Assembly: GCF_036227205.1 (NCBI RefSeq)
Contig: NZ_CP109442.1
Location: forward strand, 2,418,001-2,482,000
Origin: Amycolatopsis sp. NBC_01480
GTDB taxonomy: Bacteria > Actinomycetota > Actinomycetes > Mycobacteriales > Pseudonocardiaceae
Length of the DNA stretch: 64,000 nt
Reading direction: 5' to 3'
The position numbers were made by a program, and so were the translations under genes. Of the stretch, positions 23,217 through 31,782 are shown piece after piece. Numbering within the stretch: position 1 is the stretch's first letter; every line of letters begins with the position of its first letter. Under the pieces are notes generated by a model, which did not search any database, was not told the origin of the DNA, and saw only the letters and a list, made by a program, of their open reading frames with translations.

Positions 23217-25640
23217 CCCGAGCGTCGCCGTGGTGCTGAGCCGCGGATCGACGCTGGAATGGGAGGCCTCGAAGACGTACTCGCCGCCGTTGTGCCGCCA
23301 GGCGCCGGCCCGCCAGGTCTCCGCGGCGCGCGGCTCGACGTGGATCAGCGCGGTGACGCCGTCGCCGGGTCCCGCTTCGATCGACGCGAAGCCCGCGAGC
23401 CACCGGACCGGTCGCTCCGCGTCGGGCTGCGCCGGGGAGAGGTATACCTGGACGACTTCACGGCCGACGCGGTCACCGGTGTTGCGCAACCGCACGCGAA
23501 CCGCGGCGCCGCCTTCGGGCGTCGGGGCGACGGCGAGGTCGTCGTAACTCCAGGTGGTGTAGCCGAGTCCGTGGCCGAAGCGGTACGCGGCGTCCGGCTG
23601 GGCGGCGCGGTAGCCGATGAAAACGCCCTCGTCGTACTCGAGGATTCCTTGGTGCGGCTGGACATTCGTGACCGGGCTCTGCGCGAGCGTCGCGGGCCAG
23701 GTGGTCGGCAGCCGTCCGCCGGGCTCCTCGTGTCCGAAGAGGACACTCGCGAGCGCGGCCCCGCCTTCCTGGCCGGGGAACCAGGTGAGCAGGATCGCGG
23801 CGACGTCCTCACGCCACGGCAGCTCGACGGGCGAACCCGCGTTGACCACCACGATGGTGTTCGGGTTGGCCGCGGCGACCTTCGCCACCAGCTCGTCCTG
23901 ACGTCCGGGCAGCCGCAGGGAAGCGCGGTCGAAGCCCTCGCTCTCGACCTCCGCGGTGGTGCCGACGACAACCACCGCGACCTCGGACTGCCCGGCCAGC
24001 CGGACCGCCTCCTTGAGCGCGACGTCCGGGTCCGGCGACGGTTCCTGGTGGCCGAGGCCGAAAACGAGCCAGGCGAACGAGCCCTGCGCGAACGCACGCA
24101 GTTCCTTGGGCACGCGGTAGGTGAGCCGGACGTCGACCGGTTTCCCGGCCTCCAGCTCGATTTCGCGGCGATGCTCCCGCACCTTCATGAGCGCGGTGAA
24201 GATGTCGCCGGACGGGATGCTGGGGCCGTCGAACAGTGTCTGCCGGCCGACCCGCAGGGTGAGGTGGCCGAGGCCGGTGATGCCGAAGGTGTGCACGCCG
24301 GAGACGGCCGGGGTGAACGTGCCCGCGATGTCCACCGAGTCGAGCGTGGTCAGGTCCAGGCCGCGCGGCAGCTCGCCGATCCAGTCGATTTTCCCTTCCC
24401 TGAGGGCGAAAGTGGCGAGTTCGGAGCCGCCGATGTCGTGCACCATCGCGCGGAGCCGGAAATTGTCGGTGGCCGGCGGTAGCGTCGTTCTCGGGTCGGC
24501 GCCGACTGCGTAACGCAGCTCGGTGCCGTGAGGCAGGGCGGCCCGCAGGCCGTCCAGAGGGGAGACGATGTGATCGGGGAACACGGTGGCACTGCCGCCG
24601 CCGAGGATCTTGGGCTCAGCCGCCAGGGCGCCGATGAGCGCGATGCTTTTCGGCTCGTCAAGGGGAAGCGCGGCTCTTTCCTTGCGCGACGGTTCATTGC
24701 GCAGCAGCACAAAAGACCGTTGCGCGACTTCCTGCGCGAGCGCACTACCGTCCACTTCGGACGGATTCGGCGGCTTCTGGTCGGTGAACGCGTGCGTGCG
24801 CTCGGCCAGCCTCAGGACCCGGCGGACCATGGCGTCCACCCGTTTCGGGCTGACCTTGCCGGCGCGCACGGCCTCGGCGAGGCGGTCGCCGTAAACGCTG
24901 TTCGGCCCGGGCATCGCGATGTCGAGCCCACCCCGGGCCGCGCCGACGGTGTCGCGCGCGGCAAGCCAATCGGAGACCACCACCCCGTCAAAGCCCCACT
25001 CGCGGCGGAGCACGCCGTTGACAAGTGCGTCGTGCTCGGTCATGGTGCGGCCGTTCACGCTGTTGTAGGCCGCCATCACACCCCAGGGCTTCGCTTGGCG
25101 CACAATGGTTTCGAAGGGCGCGAGGTAGAGTTCGCGCAGGGTCCGCTCGGCGACGTGCACGTCCACCGTGAGCCGCTCGGTCTCGGAATCGTTGGCCACG
25201 AAGTGCTTCACCGCCACCCCGACCCCAACCGCCTGAACCCCGATCACGTACCCGGCGCCAATCAGCCCGCTCAGCAGCGGATCCTCGGAGTAACACTCGA
25301 AGTGCCGCCCACCCAACGGCGACCGATGCAGGTTGACAGTCGGCGCGAGCAACACGTGCACCCCTTTGCGCCGCGCCTCGCCCGCAAGCAGCCCACCCAC
25401 CCGTCGCGCCAATGCGGGATCCCAGGTGGCAGCCAACGCCGTAGGACTGGGCAAGGTCACCGAGGGATCGTCAGCACTCCAGCGCCCCCCACGCACCCCG
25501 ACCGGCCCGTCCGAGAAAACCACCGCCCCCAGCCCGATCTCCGGCACCGGCGGCAACGACCAGACCGAGCCCCCGGCAAGCAGGCGCGTTTTGGTCTCGA
25601 GGTCCAGCTCGTTCAACAGGGCGTCCAGGTCACGAGTCAC
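23205..25640 (-). CDS. glycoside hydrolase family 3 beta-glycosidase with PA14 insertion
   Basis: 811-residue GH3 enzyme. The (beta/alpha)8 domain carries the nucleophile D224 in VVSDW and the substrate motif KHF (145-147); the second alpha/beta domain follows around residues 310-390 and 520-640, interrupted by a PA14-like insertion (about 385-520, including VSGVHTFGITGLGHLTLRVG). The C-terminal 150 residues are a fibronectin type III-like domain (SYDDLAVAPTPEGGAAVRVRLRNTGDRVG). No signal peptide, so it is probably cytoplasmic and acts on imported oligosaccharides or glycosides. The start is a GTG. Confidence 0.93.
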   Translation of the reverse strand: MTRDLDALLNELDLETKTRLLAGGSVWSLPPVPEIGLGAVVFSDGPVGVRGGRWSADDPSVTLPSPTALAATWDPALARRVGGLLAGEARRKGVHVLLAPTVNLHRSPLGGRHFECYSEDPLLSGLIGAGYVIGVQAVGVGVAVKHFVANDSETERLTVDVHVAERTLRELYLAPFETIVRQAKPWGVMAAYNSVNGRTMTEHDALVNGVLRREWGFDGVVVSDWLAARDTVGAARGGLDIAMPGPNSVYGDRLAEAVRAGKVSPKRVDAMVRRVLRLAERTHAFTDQKPPNPSEVDGSALAQEVAQRSFVLLRNEPSRKERAALPLDEPKSIALIGALAAEPKILGGGSATVFPDHIVSPLDGLRAALPHGTELRYAVGADPRTTLPPATDNFRLRAMVHDIGGSELATFALREGKIDWIGELPRGLDLTTLDSVDIAGTFTPAVSGVHTFGITGLGHLTLRVGRQTLFDGPSIPSGDIFTALMKVREHRREIELEAGKPVDVRLTYRVPKELRAFAQGSFAWLVFGLGHQEPSPDPDVALKEAVRLAGQSEVAVVVVGTTAEVESEGFDRASLRLPGRQDELVAKVAAANPNTIVVVNAGSPVELPWREDVAAILLTWFPGQEGGAALASVLFGHEEPGGRLPTTWPATLAQSPVTNVQPHQGILEYDEGVFIGYRAAQPDAAYRFGHGLGYTTWSYDDLAVAPTPEGGAAVRVRLRNTGDRVGREVVQVYLSPAQPDAERPVRWLAGFASIEAGPGDGVTALIHVEPRAAETWRAGAWRHNGGEYVFEASHSSVDPRLSTTATLGKTR

Positions 25641-26092
25641 CAGCCGGACACTAGCCCAAGTTACCGCCCTGTTACTACGATCGACATCTTGGACTCTGGT
25701 GGCGCTAACCTCGCGCGACCTTGCGGTTGTGCGTGGTCAGGTCTTTTCTGCGCTGGGATTCCGGGCTTTCTCGCCGGGCTCGGTGAATCTCTTTGCCTTG
25801 CCAACGAAACCCACCTGTCGCCTTACCAGGCGCTGTGGCAGCACGCGCCTTGCCGAACGACTCACTCGCGCGCGTCGAGATTCCGATACGCGGCACGCAA
25901 TTCACCAACCACTCAACCCACTGCCACTGCTGCCACCGCGGCTGCGACTGCGACTGCGACCACACGCCTTCACGTCCGCCGCCGCAAGTCACTCCCCTCC
26001 ATCGCAACCGCCCACATTTCACGCCCGCCGCCTGAGCCAGCCCGTCATCGCAACCGCCCGTCTCCACGGCAGCCGCGCAAGCCAGTCCCTAA
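25641..26092. other. non-coding flank left of the IS element with degenerate repeats
   Basis: 452 bp between the GH3 start and the insertion sequence. From about 25915 it becomes rich in CCACTGCTGCCACC-like and CGCAACCGCC-like words that continue on the other side of the IS. The minus-strand frame 25705-26067 is open but has no ribosome binding site or recognisable product, so I leave it out. Confidence 0.5.
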
Positions 26093-27104
26093 GAGGGCGT
26101 CTGAATACTGAGGTCACTGGTCTGCGGTGCGGGCGAGTCGGCGGGACATCGTCATGATCATGGCGATGTAGACCATGGCTTCGTGGTGGTCGGGCAGGGT
26201 CTCGTAGTCGCGGACGCAGCGGCGGTGTTTGGTGATCCATCCGAACGTTCGCTCGACGACCCAGCGGCGGGGCAGGACCACGAATCCGGTGATCTTGTCG
26301 GTGCGTTTGACGACCTCGACGGTGAGCGACAGTACGGTTTTCGCCCAGCTCAGCAGGCGTCCGGCGTATCCACCGTCGGCCCAGACGTGGGCGATGGTGC
26401 TGAAGCGGGCGCGTAGGTCGACCAGCAACCGGTGCGCGCCGTCGCGGTCTTGTATCGACGCGGCAGTCACTACGACGGTGAGTAGCAGGCCCAGGGTGTC
26501 AGTGGCGATGTGCCGCTTGCGGCCCTTGGTCTTCTTCCCGGCGTCGTAGCCGGCGCTGGCTGTTGCCACGGTGTCGGCGCCGCGCACGGTCTGGGAGTCG
26601 ATGATCGCGGCGGTGGGCAGCGGGTCACGTCCGGCGCGGAGGCGAACCAGATCACGTAGTGCGTCGTGAACTTGGTGCCACACACCGGTTTTGGACCATC
26701 GGCGGAAGATGTCGTAGACGGTCATCGCGGGCGGGAAGTCGCTGGGCATCTGTCGCCAGGCGATCCCGCCGCGGGCCACGTAGAAGATGGCGTCCAGCAC
26801 GATACGGCGTGGATGCTTCTCCGGTCGACCACCCTTGCCGGCGGTGTTACCCGCAGGTGGCAGCAACGACGCGATGAGTGCCCACTGAGAGTCAGACATC
26901 GACGAGGACGGGTAGAACGGACACGGCACCGGTGCGGTCAGCGGCCCACCATGGGCTGGGCATGACAAACATCGGCAGGTAGGCGACACTGACACGCGAG
27001 CTCCTGGCGGACCGGTTGGCGTAGAGAACCACCAGTCCTACCGGGAGCTCGCCCCATTCCCGAGCACTACACGCAGACACCCACCGAAGTTCTCAGACGC
27101 CCTC
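26093..27104 (-). mobile_element. IS5-family insertion sequence, 1012 bp, with TAA target duplication
   Basis: Terminal inverted repeats begin GAGGGCGTCTGA on both ends and match at 18 of 22 positions. The trinucleotide TAA flanks both ends (26090-26092 and 27105-27107), the TNA-type duplication usual for IS1031/IS427-like IS5 members. One intact transposase gene lies between. The complete ends, duplication and open frame indicate a recent insertion. Confidence 0.92.
26114..26995 (-). CDS. IS5-family DDE transposase
   Basis: 293 residues. The catalytic acids are visible: D in IIDSQTVRG, D in WADGGYAG and E in VVERTFGWI, with the family signature PRRWVVERTFGWITKHRRCVRDYE. The GTG at 26995 has AGGAG five nt upstream, better than the internal ATG at 26899 where the conserved core (MSDSQWALIASLLPP) starts. 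The gene fills most of the element and is undisrupted, so it is probably active. Confidence 0.93.
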   Translation of the reverse strand: MSVSPTCRCLSCPAHGGPLTAPVPCPFYPSSSMSDSQWALIASLLPPAGNTAGKGGRPEKHPRRIVLDAIFYVARGGIAWRQMPSDFPPAMTVYDIFRRWSKTGVWHQVHDALRDLVRLRAGRDPLPTAAIIDSQTVRGADTVATASAGYDAGKKTKGRKRHIATDTLGLLLTVVVTAASIQDRDGAHRLLVDLRARFSTIAHVWADGGYAGRLLSWAKTVLSLTVEVVKRTDKITGFVVLPRRWVVERTFGWITKHRRCVRDYETLPDHHEAMVYIAMIMTMSRRLARTADQ

Positions 27105-27536
27105 TAAGACCACAAATCAGTCCCCGTGGCCACACACCTGCACACCCGTCGCCGCAAGCCAATCCCGCCACCGCGGGCCAGCCACCGTGAGACCACCAGC
27201 CCTGCGAACCTCGCCACCGCAGGCCAGTCACCGCTCCCTCACGCCTGCACACCCGCTGCGGCCGTCCCGCAGCACCGTGACCGCAAGCCAGCCAGCGGAT
27301 CCGTGCCGCCTGCACAACCACCGAAGCACTCCAGCTACCGCCGCCGCATCCGGTCACCGTGTCTGGGAACCGAATCCCCGGGGCATCCGACTGCCGCCAC
27401 CGCAAGCCCGTCGCCCGGTCGCCGCGTCCCCGCGCACTGCCAGCCGCCGCACCTCGGCCACCGCCGTCGCAAGCCAGTCACCGTGTCCACCAACCGACCT
27501 CCCCATCGCCGCCCGGCCACCGCCACTAGCCCGCCT
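27105..27536. other. non-coding flank right of the IS element
   Basis: 432 bp from the IS end to the MarR stop codon, filled mainly by the degenerate CGCAAGCCAGTC repeats. Open frames on both strands are Pro/Arg/Ser-rich or Trp/Gly-rich translations of the repeats. I see no terminator with a clear stem for the MarR gene. Confidence 0.5.
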
Positions 27537-27989
27537 CTACTCAGCCGCCCCATCAGCCAGTCGCTCCCGGAGCACTTGCAAGGTCCGCAACGTCACCGCC
27601 AGATCGTCCGGCGCAATCCCGGACGCCACCCCATCCGCCCACTTCGCCTGGCGGCGCCCCAACGTCGCCAGAGCGGCGCGGGCCGCCGGGGTCAAGTGCA
27701 GCAGTGGCGCGCGGCCGTCGGCAGGATTGTCGGCCCGGGTCAGCACTCCGTTGCGCAGCAAGCGGTTCACCGTCTCCTGCACGCTCTGCCGTCGCAACCC
27801 GCGGCGGCGGGCCAGTTCGGCGGCAGACACCGGGCCGTCCTCGAGGAAGCCGACCACCTGCCATTGCGCCGCGGTCAGCCCGACCTCGTCCGCCAGCACG
27901 TCACCGGCCGCCAGCAGCGCACCGTTCGAGCGGAAGACCTCGTTGACGAGCTTGGTGAGCGTCTCGGCTCGGGTGGACCTCCGTGTCAT
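27537..27989 (-). CDS. MarR family transcriptional regulator
   Basis: 150 residues from the ATG at 27989. The winged helix spans LTAAQWQVVGFLEDGPVSAAELARRRGLRRQSVQETVNRLLRNGVL with wing NPADGRAPLLHLTPAARA. It is divergent from the DUF1579 gene; the 54 bp between the two starts contain a perfect 18-bp palindrome that is the obvious operator, so it probably represses itself and the DUF1579/hydrolase genes. Confidence 0.9.
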   Translation of the reverse strand: MTRRSTRAETLTKLVNEVFRSNGALLAAGDVLADEVGLTAAQWQVVGFLEDGPVSAAELARRRGLRRQSVQETVNRLLRNGVLTRADNPADGRAPLLHLTPAARAALATLGRRQAKWADGVASGIAPDDLAVTLRTLQVLRERLADGAAE

Positions 27990-28007
27990 ACCTGCTAGCC
28001 TCGCACA

Positions 28008-28025
28008 TCGACAGGCGCCTGTCGA
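28008..28025. promoter_or_regulatory. perfect 18-bp palindrome, likely MarR operator
   Basis: TCGACAGGCGCCTGTCGA lies between the divergent MarR and DUF1579 starts, 18 bp from each. Length and position fit a MarR dimer site overlapping both transcription or translation starts. Confidence 0.65.
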
Positions 28026-28043
28026 AATGAACGGAGTCGACCG

Positions 28044-28532
28044 ATGAACAACCCCACCCGAGGCGAAGCGCACCAAGCCCTCACCGCGCTCGTCGGCGAC
28101 TGGGCCGGCACCGAGGAGCTCGCCGCGTCACCGTGGGCGCCCGCCGCCACCGCGACGGCCACCTGCCAGTACTGGCTGGCCCTCGACGGTTTCGCCGTGC
28201 TGCAGGACTACGCGCAAACCCGCGAAGACGGTTCAAACCTGTTGGGCCACAACGTCTTCACCGTCGACCCTGAGACCGGCGAGACCCTCTGGTACGGCTT
28301 CGACAGCTACGGTTTCCCACCCGACGCACCCGGCCGCGGCGGCTGGACGGAAGGCACACTGCACCTGGAGAAGAAGACTCCACGCGGCGTCGCCCGTCAT
28401 CGGCTGACCCCGAACGGCGACGTCCTCATCCACGAGATCGACGTGAAACTCGGCCAGGCCACCGAGTTCACCCCGTTCCTGCGCGCCCGCTACACCCGCG
28501 AAACCACACAGCCCGCCGCGGACGAGAAATGA
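28044..28532 (+). CDS. DUF1579-like protein
   Basis: 162 residues. The start (ALTALVGDWAGTEEL), the middle LLGHNVFTVDPETGETLWYGFDSYG and the late H-E-I-D strand suggest the lipocalin-like beta-barrel of DUF1579 proteins, which lack an established function. Transcribed away from the MarR gene across the palindromic operator and followed after 12 bp by an alpha/beta hydrolase gene, with which it probably forms an operon. Confidence 0.75.
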   Translation: MNNPTRGEAHQALTALVGDWAGTEELAASPWAPAATATATCQYWLALDGFAVLQDYAQTREDGSNLLGHNVFTVDPETGETLWYGFDSYGFPPDAPGRGGWTEGTLHLEKKTPRGVARHRLTPNGDVLIHEIDVKLGQATEFTPFLRARYTRETTQPAADEK

Positions 28533-28544
28533 AAGACTGAAGCC

Positions 28545-29417
28545 ATGACCGAGTCCATGATCGAAGCCAACGGCGTGACGCTCTGTCACGAAACGTTCGG
28601 CGACCCGTCAGGGCGGCCCCTGCTGCTCATCATGGGCCTGGCCTCGCCGATGATCTGGTGGGACGACGTGTTCTGCGAAGGCCTGGCCGCCCGCGGTTTC
28701 CACGTCATCCGCTTCGACAACCGGGACGCCGGCCGGTCGTCACGCATGGCCGGCCGCGCGAACCTGCCGCGCGCCTACCTCCTTCGATCCGCCCCGTACA
28801 CAATCGCCGACCTCGCCGACGACGCCGCCGGCCTGCTCGACGCGCTCGGCATCAAGCAAGCGCACGTGGCCGGTGCGTCGATGGGCGGCATGATCGCGCA
28901 AACGCTCGCCATCCGACACCCGGAGCGCGTGCTGTCGTTGACGTCGATCATGTCCACCACCGGAAATCGCCTGGTGGGCCGCCCCAGCCTCCGCGCCGCG
29001 ACGATGATGCTGGCGACGCAACCACGCACACGCGAGGAGTACGTCGCGTTGCTGCTCAAGACGTTCCGTCTGATCGGCTCGCCGGGCTTCCCCTTCGACG
29101 AGGACCGAATGCGCGACCGCGCGGAACGAACCTTCGACCGCGGCGTGCACCCCGGCGGCGCCATCCGCCAACTGGCCGCCATCGTCTCAACCCGCGACCG
29201 CACCTCCGCCCTCCGCCGGCTCACCGTCCCGTCCCTCGTAGTCCACGGCACGCACGACCCTCTGGTCCACGTCTCCGGCGGCCGCGCCACGGCCCGCGCC
29301 CTCCGTGCCGACCTGGACCTCATCCCCGGCATGGGCCACGACCTCCCCCGCGAAGCCTGGCCCCGAGTCATCGACGGCATCACCCGCATCGCCGACCGCC
29401 CCGCCCCCAACCCCTGA
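28545..29417 (+). CDS. alpha/beta hydrolase
   Basis: 290 residues with a complete catalytic triad: S112 in GASMGG, aspartate in HGTHDPLV and histidine in GMGHDLP. The oxyanion region is LLLIMGLASPMIWW and FDNRDAGRSS. The overall pattern is that of the esterase/epoxide hydrolase-like group often found in aclacinomycin-methylesterase-type enzymes. Substrate unknown. It shares the MarR-controlled unit with the DUF1579 gene. Confidence 0.88.
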   Translation: MTESMIEANGVTLCHETFGDPSGRPLLLIMGLASPMIWWDDVFCEGLAARGFHVIRFDNRDAGRSSRMAGRANLPRAYLLRSAPYTIADLADDAAGLLDALGIKQAHVAGASMGGMIAQTLAIRHPERVLSLTSIMSTTGNRLVGRPSLRAATMMLATQPRTREEYVALLLKTFRLIGSPGFPFDEDRMRDRAERTFDRGVHPGGAIRQLAAIVSTRDRTSALRRLTVPSLVVHGTHDPLVHVSGGRATARALRADLDLIPGMGHDLPREAWPRVIDGITRIADRPAPNP

Positions 29418-29505
29418 CCCGAACCCCACCGACCAACCCACCGCCCGACCCGGCCACCACCTTCGCTGCCAGGGCACCGGGTGACCGCGCACCGACCAGT
29501 GCCGG

Positions 29506-30267
29506 TCACCCGGCGAGTGTCACCGATCCCAAGTGGGAGAAGTGCGCGGCCACGCGCGAACCCGGGCGCAGGTCCACCGCGTCGGTGAGGCCGCCGGTCA
29601 GGACCAGCCAGCCTGGTTCCAGGGCGAGGCCGCGGGCGCCCAGGGCGTTCGCCGCCAGGGCGAGGGCTTCGGCGGGATGGCCTTGGACGGCGGCGCCCGT
29701 TGCGGTGTCGACGATCTGGCCGTCGACCTCCAGGAGCGCCGCCTCCAATGAAAGGTCCATTGAGGACGGTGGCAGGCCGACCGGGCCGAGGCTGAAGGAC
29801 GCGGACGAACCGTTGTCCGCCACCACGTCCGGCAGCGTGAAACGGTAGTCGGTGTAACGGCTGTCGATGATTTCGATTCCGCCGTAGACGTGGGAGACCG
29901 CGGCCAGCGCCGTCGCCGCCGTCACGCCTGGGCCGGCGAGGCGGCGGTCCAGCACGAAGACCAGCTCCGGCTCGGCGCGCGGGTGGATCAGCCGCGGGAC
30001 GGGCTGGCCGGCGGGCAGCACCATCGTGTCGGTCAGCCAGCCCAGCAAAGGCTCGTTGATACCCATGCGCTGCTGCTTCGCGCGCGAAGTCAGGCCGAGC
30101 TTCACACCCACCAACGTTTCGCCGCGCTCTCGGCGCAGGCGCAGGGCCTCGTCCTGGATGGCGTACGCCGTCGCGACGTCCAGCTCAGGCCAGGAATCGG
30201 TCAACGGTGCGCGCGCTTCCGTCGCGGAGAGCAGCTCCGCCGCCGCCTCGCGGATGCCGAGACTCAT
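29506..30267 (-). CDS. 2-oxo-3-hexenedioate decarboxylase-like protein (4-oxalocrotonate decarboxylase family)
   Basis: 253-residue member of the hydratase/decarboxylase family of catechol meta-cleavage pathways. GVKLGLTSRAKQQRMG, PELVFVLDRRLAGPGV, EIIDSRYTDYRF and VADNGSS follow the decarboxylase pattern; the metal-binding carboxylates lie in HPRAEPELVF and the following EIIDSR. It overlaps the upstream hydratase gene as ATGA, so the two are translationally coupled and may form the hydratase-decarboxylase complex known for this pathway. Assignment as decarboxylase rather than second hydratase is by similarity of pattern and moderate. Confidence 0.78.
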   Translation of the reverse strand: MSLGIREAAAELLSATEARAPLTDSWPELDVATAYAIQDEALRLRRERGETLVGVKLGLTSRAKQQRMGINEPLLGWLTDTMVLPAGQPVPRLIHPRAEPELVFVLDRRLAGPGVTAATALAAVSHVYGGIEIIDSRYTDYRFTLPDVVADNGSSASFSLGPVGLPPSSMDLSLEAALLEVDGQIVDTATGAAVQGHPAEALALAANALGARGLALEPGWLVLTGGLTDAVDLRPGSRVAAHFSHLGSVTLAG

Positions 30268-31058
30268 GCGTCCTCCCCGGAAAACACGGCAGTCACGCTG
30301 CCAAGGCCGGCCATCGTCGCGACAACCGTGTCGCCCGGACGCACCGGATGCGCCCGGGTCATCGAGCCCGGCAGCACCACATGCCCCGGCTCCAGGGTCA
30401 CGCCGAGCGGGCCGACGGTGTTGGCCAGCCAGACCAGCGCGTTGATCGGCGAGCCCAGCACGGCGCCGCCCGCGCCGGTCGCGACCAGCTCGCCGTTCAC
30501 GTGCAGGGTGCAGCCCGCCAGCCGGAGGTCGACGTCGCCGAGCGCGGTCGGGCGGCTGCCCAGCACCACGCCGCCCGACGAAGCGTTGTCGGCGATCGTG
30601 TCGAAGAGCGCGATGCGCCAGTCCTTGATGCGTGAGTCGACGATTTCCAGCGACGGCAGCACGAAGTCGACCGCGCGCACGGCGTCGGCGACCGTGACCC
30701 CGGGCCCGCGCAGCGGCGCGCCGAGCACAAACGCCACCTCCGGCTCGATCCGCGGCTGCAGGAATCTCGTGGTCGGGATCGGCTGGTGCTCCAGGTGGAA
30801 CATCGACCCGGTCAGGTGCCCGTAATCGGGCTGGTCAACGCCCATCTGCCGCTGCATCGCGGCCGAGGCGAGGCCCACCTTGTGCCCGCGAACCGGGTCG
30901 CCCGCGTCGACCCAGCGGCGCACCAGCTCCTGCTGGATCCGGTAGGCGTCCTCGGTGGTCGCGGCCGGGAAGGCCTCGACGAGGGGATCGATCGGCTCGC
31001 GCGTCTCGTGCGCGCGCTCCAGCCGGGCGACGGCTTCCTTCAGTTCGCTGGCGTCCAT
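30264..31058 (-). CDS. 2-hydroxypenta-2,4-dienoate (2-keto-4-pentenoate) hydratase
   Basis: 264 residues. The motif GHKVGLASAAMQRQMGVDQPDYGHL is typical of MhpD/BphE-type hydratases; the metal site is in PRIEPEVAFVLG and the later SLEIVDSRIKDW. It adds water to the dienol to give 4-hydroxy-2-oxopentanoate. Coupled to the downstream decarboxylase-like gene. The aldolase and acylating dehydrogenase that normally complete the lower pathway are not in the window. Confidence 0.85.
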   Translation of the reverse strand: MDASELKEAVARLERAHETREPIDPLVEAFPAATTEDAYRIQQELVRRWVDAGDPVRGHKVGLASAAMQRQMGVDQPDYGHLTGSMFHLEHQPIPTTRFLQPRIEPEVAFVLGAPLRGPGVTVADAVRAVDFVLPSLEIVDSRIKDWRIALFDTIADNASSGGVVLGSRPTALGDVDLRLAGCTLHVNGELVATGAGGAVLGSPINALVWLANTVGPLGVTLEPGHVVLPGSMTRAHPVRPGDTVVATMAGLGSVTAVFSGEDA

Positions 31059-31221
31059 GGGCCCCTTCCGACACGACGGACTCTGCCGCGCCGGCCCCGC
31101 GCGGACAACACCACCGTTCCACTGGGCGGTACGAGAATTTCTCTCGCCCTACAATCTCTTGCACGCGAGATATTTCAGGCGTACCGTTCGGAGCACAGGC
31201 CCCAGAGAGGACGTGACCCCG

Positions 31222-31725
31222 ATGGCACCCACCGAGTCCGAAGTCGCGAAGCTCGCCGAAGTCCGCGACCGGTTGCGGGACAAGCACCTTCACCCCGCCG
31301 CCGAGCGGCCCGCCACCAGCGGCCGCGGCATCCACCACACGGCGCTGATCTCCAGCGACGTCGAGCGGACCATCGCGTTCTACCAGGACATCCTCGGCTT
31401 CCCGCTCACCGAGCTGTTCGAGAACCGCGACTACCCGGGGTCCAGCCACTTCTTCTTCGACGTCGGCAACGGCAACGCGCTCGCCTTCTTCGACCTGCCG
31501 GGCCTGGACCTCGGCCCGTACGCGGAAGTGCTCGGCGGGCTGCACCACCTCGCGCTGTCCGTGCCGCCGGAGCGCTGGGCGGAACTGCGCGGCCGGCTGG
31601 ACGACGCGGGCGTCGCCTACCAGCTGGAAAGCAAGACGTCGATCTACTTCCCCGACCCGGACGGCGCCCGCATCGAGCTGATCGCCGACGACCTCGGGGA
31701 GATGTACGGCTCGAAGATCGGCTGA
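31222..31725 (+). CDS. VOC family protein, possible metal-dependent dioxygenase or isomerase
   Basis: 167 residues with one vicinal-oxygen-chelate module. Potential metal ligands are H38/H39 in GIHHTAL, H108/H109 in GLHHLAL and E152 in RIELIAD, the spacing used by glyoxalases and extradiol dioxygenases. ATG has GAGAGG 11 nt upstream; a GTG three codons earlier is possible. Divergent from the hydratase/decarboxylase pair by 163 bp, so a role in the same aromatic pathway is attractive but unproven. Confidence 0.75.
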   Translation: MAPTESEVAKLAEVRDRLRDKHLHPAAERPATSGRGIHHTALISSDVERTIAFYQDILGFPLTELFENRDYPGSSHFFFDVGNGNALAFFDLPGLDLGPYAEVLGGLHHLALSVPPERWAELRGRLDDAGVAYQLESKTSIYFPDPDGARIELIADDLGEMYGSKIG

Positions 31726-31782
31726 AGCCGTGGTCGGCGCGGCCTTCCTCGCCTACCCTGTGGCGCGAGAAGAGGGAGAGCC

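Larger units (their letters stand above)
25978..27489. repeat. degenerate repeat tract split by the IS (unit close to CACCGCAAGCCAGTCACCGT)
   Basis: Imperfect copies of CGCAAGCCAGTC with flanking CACCG recur at about 25981, 26075, 27153, 27216, 27280, 27397 and 27469, with spacing of roughly 60-90 bp. The copies left and right of 26093-27104 belong to one tract interrupted by the insertion. Not CRISPR: units are short, diverged and unevenly spaced. Confidence 0.5.

Noticed and set aside
25705..26067. 120-residue minus-strand frame left of the IS
   Set aside because: No ribosome binding site, Gly/Arg/Trp-rich, and it lies in the degenerate repeat tract.
25978..27489. CRISPR array
   Set aside because: Units are diverged, unevenly spaced and only partly conserved over about 12-20 nt, and no cas gene is present in the window.
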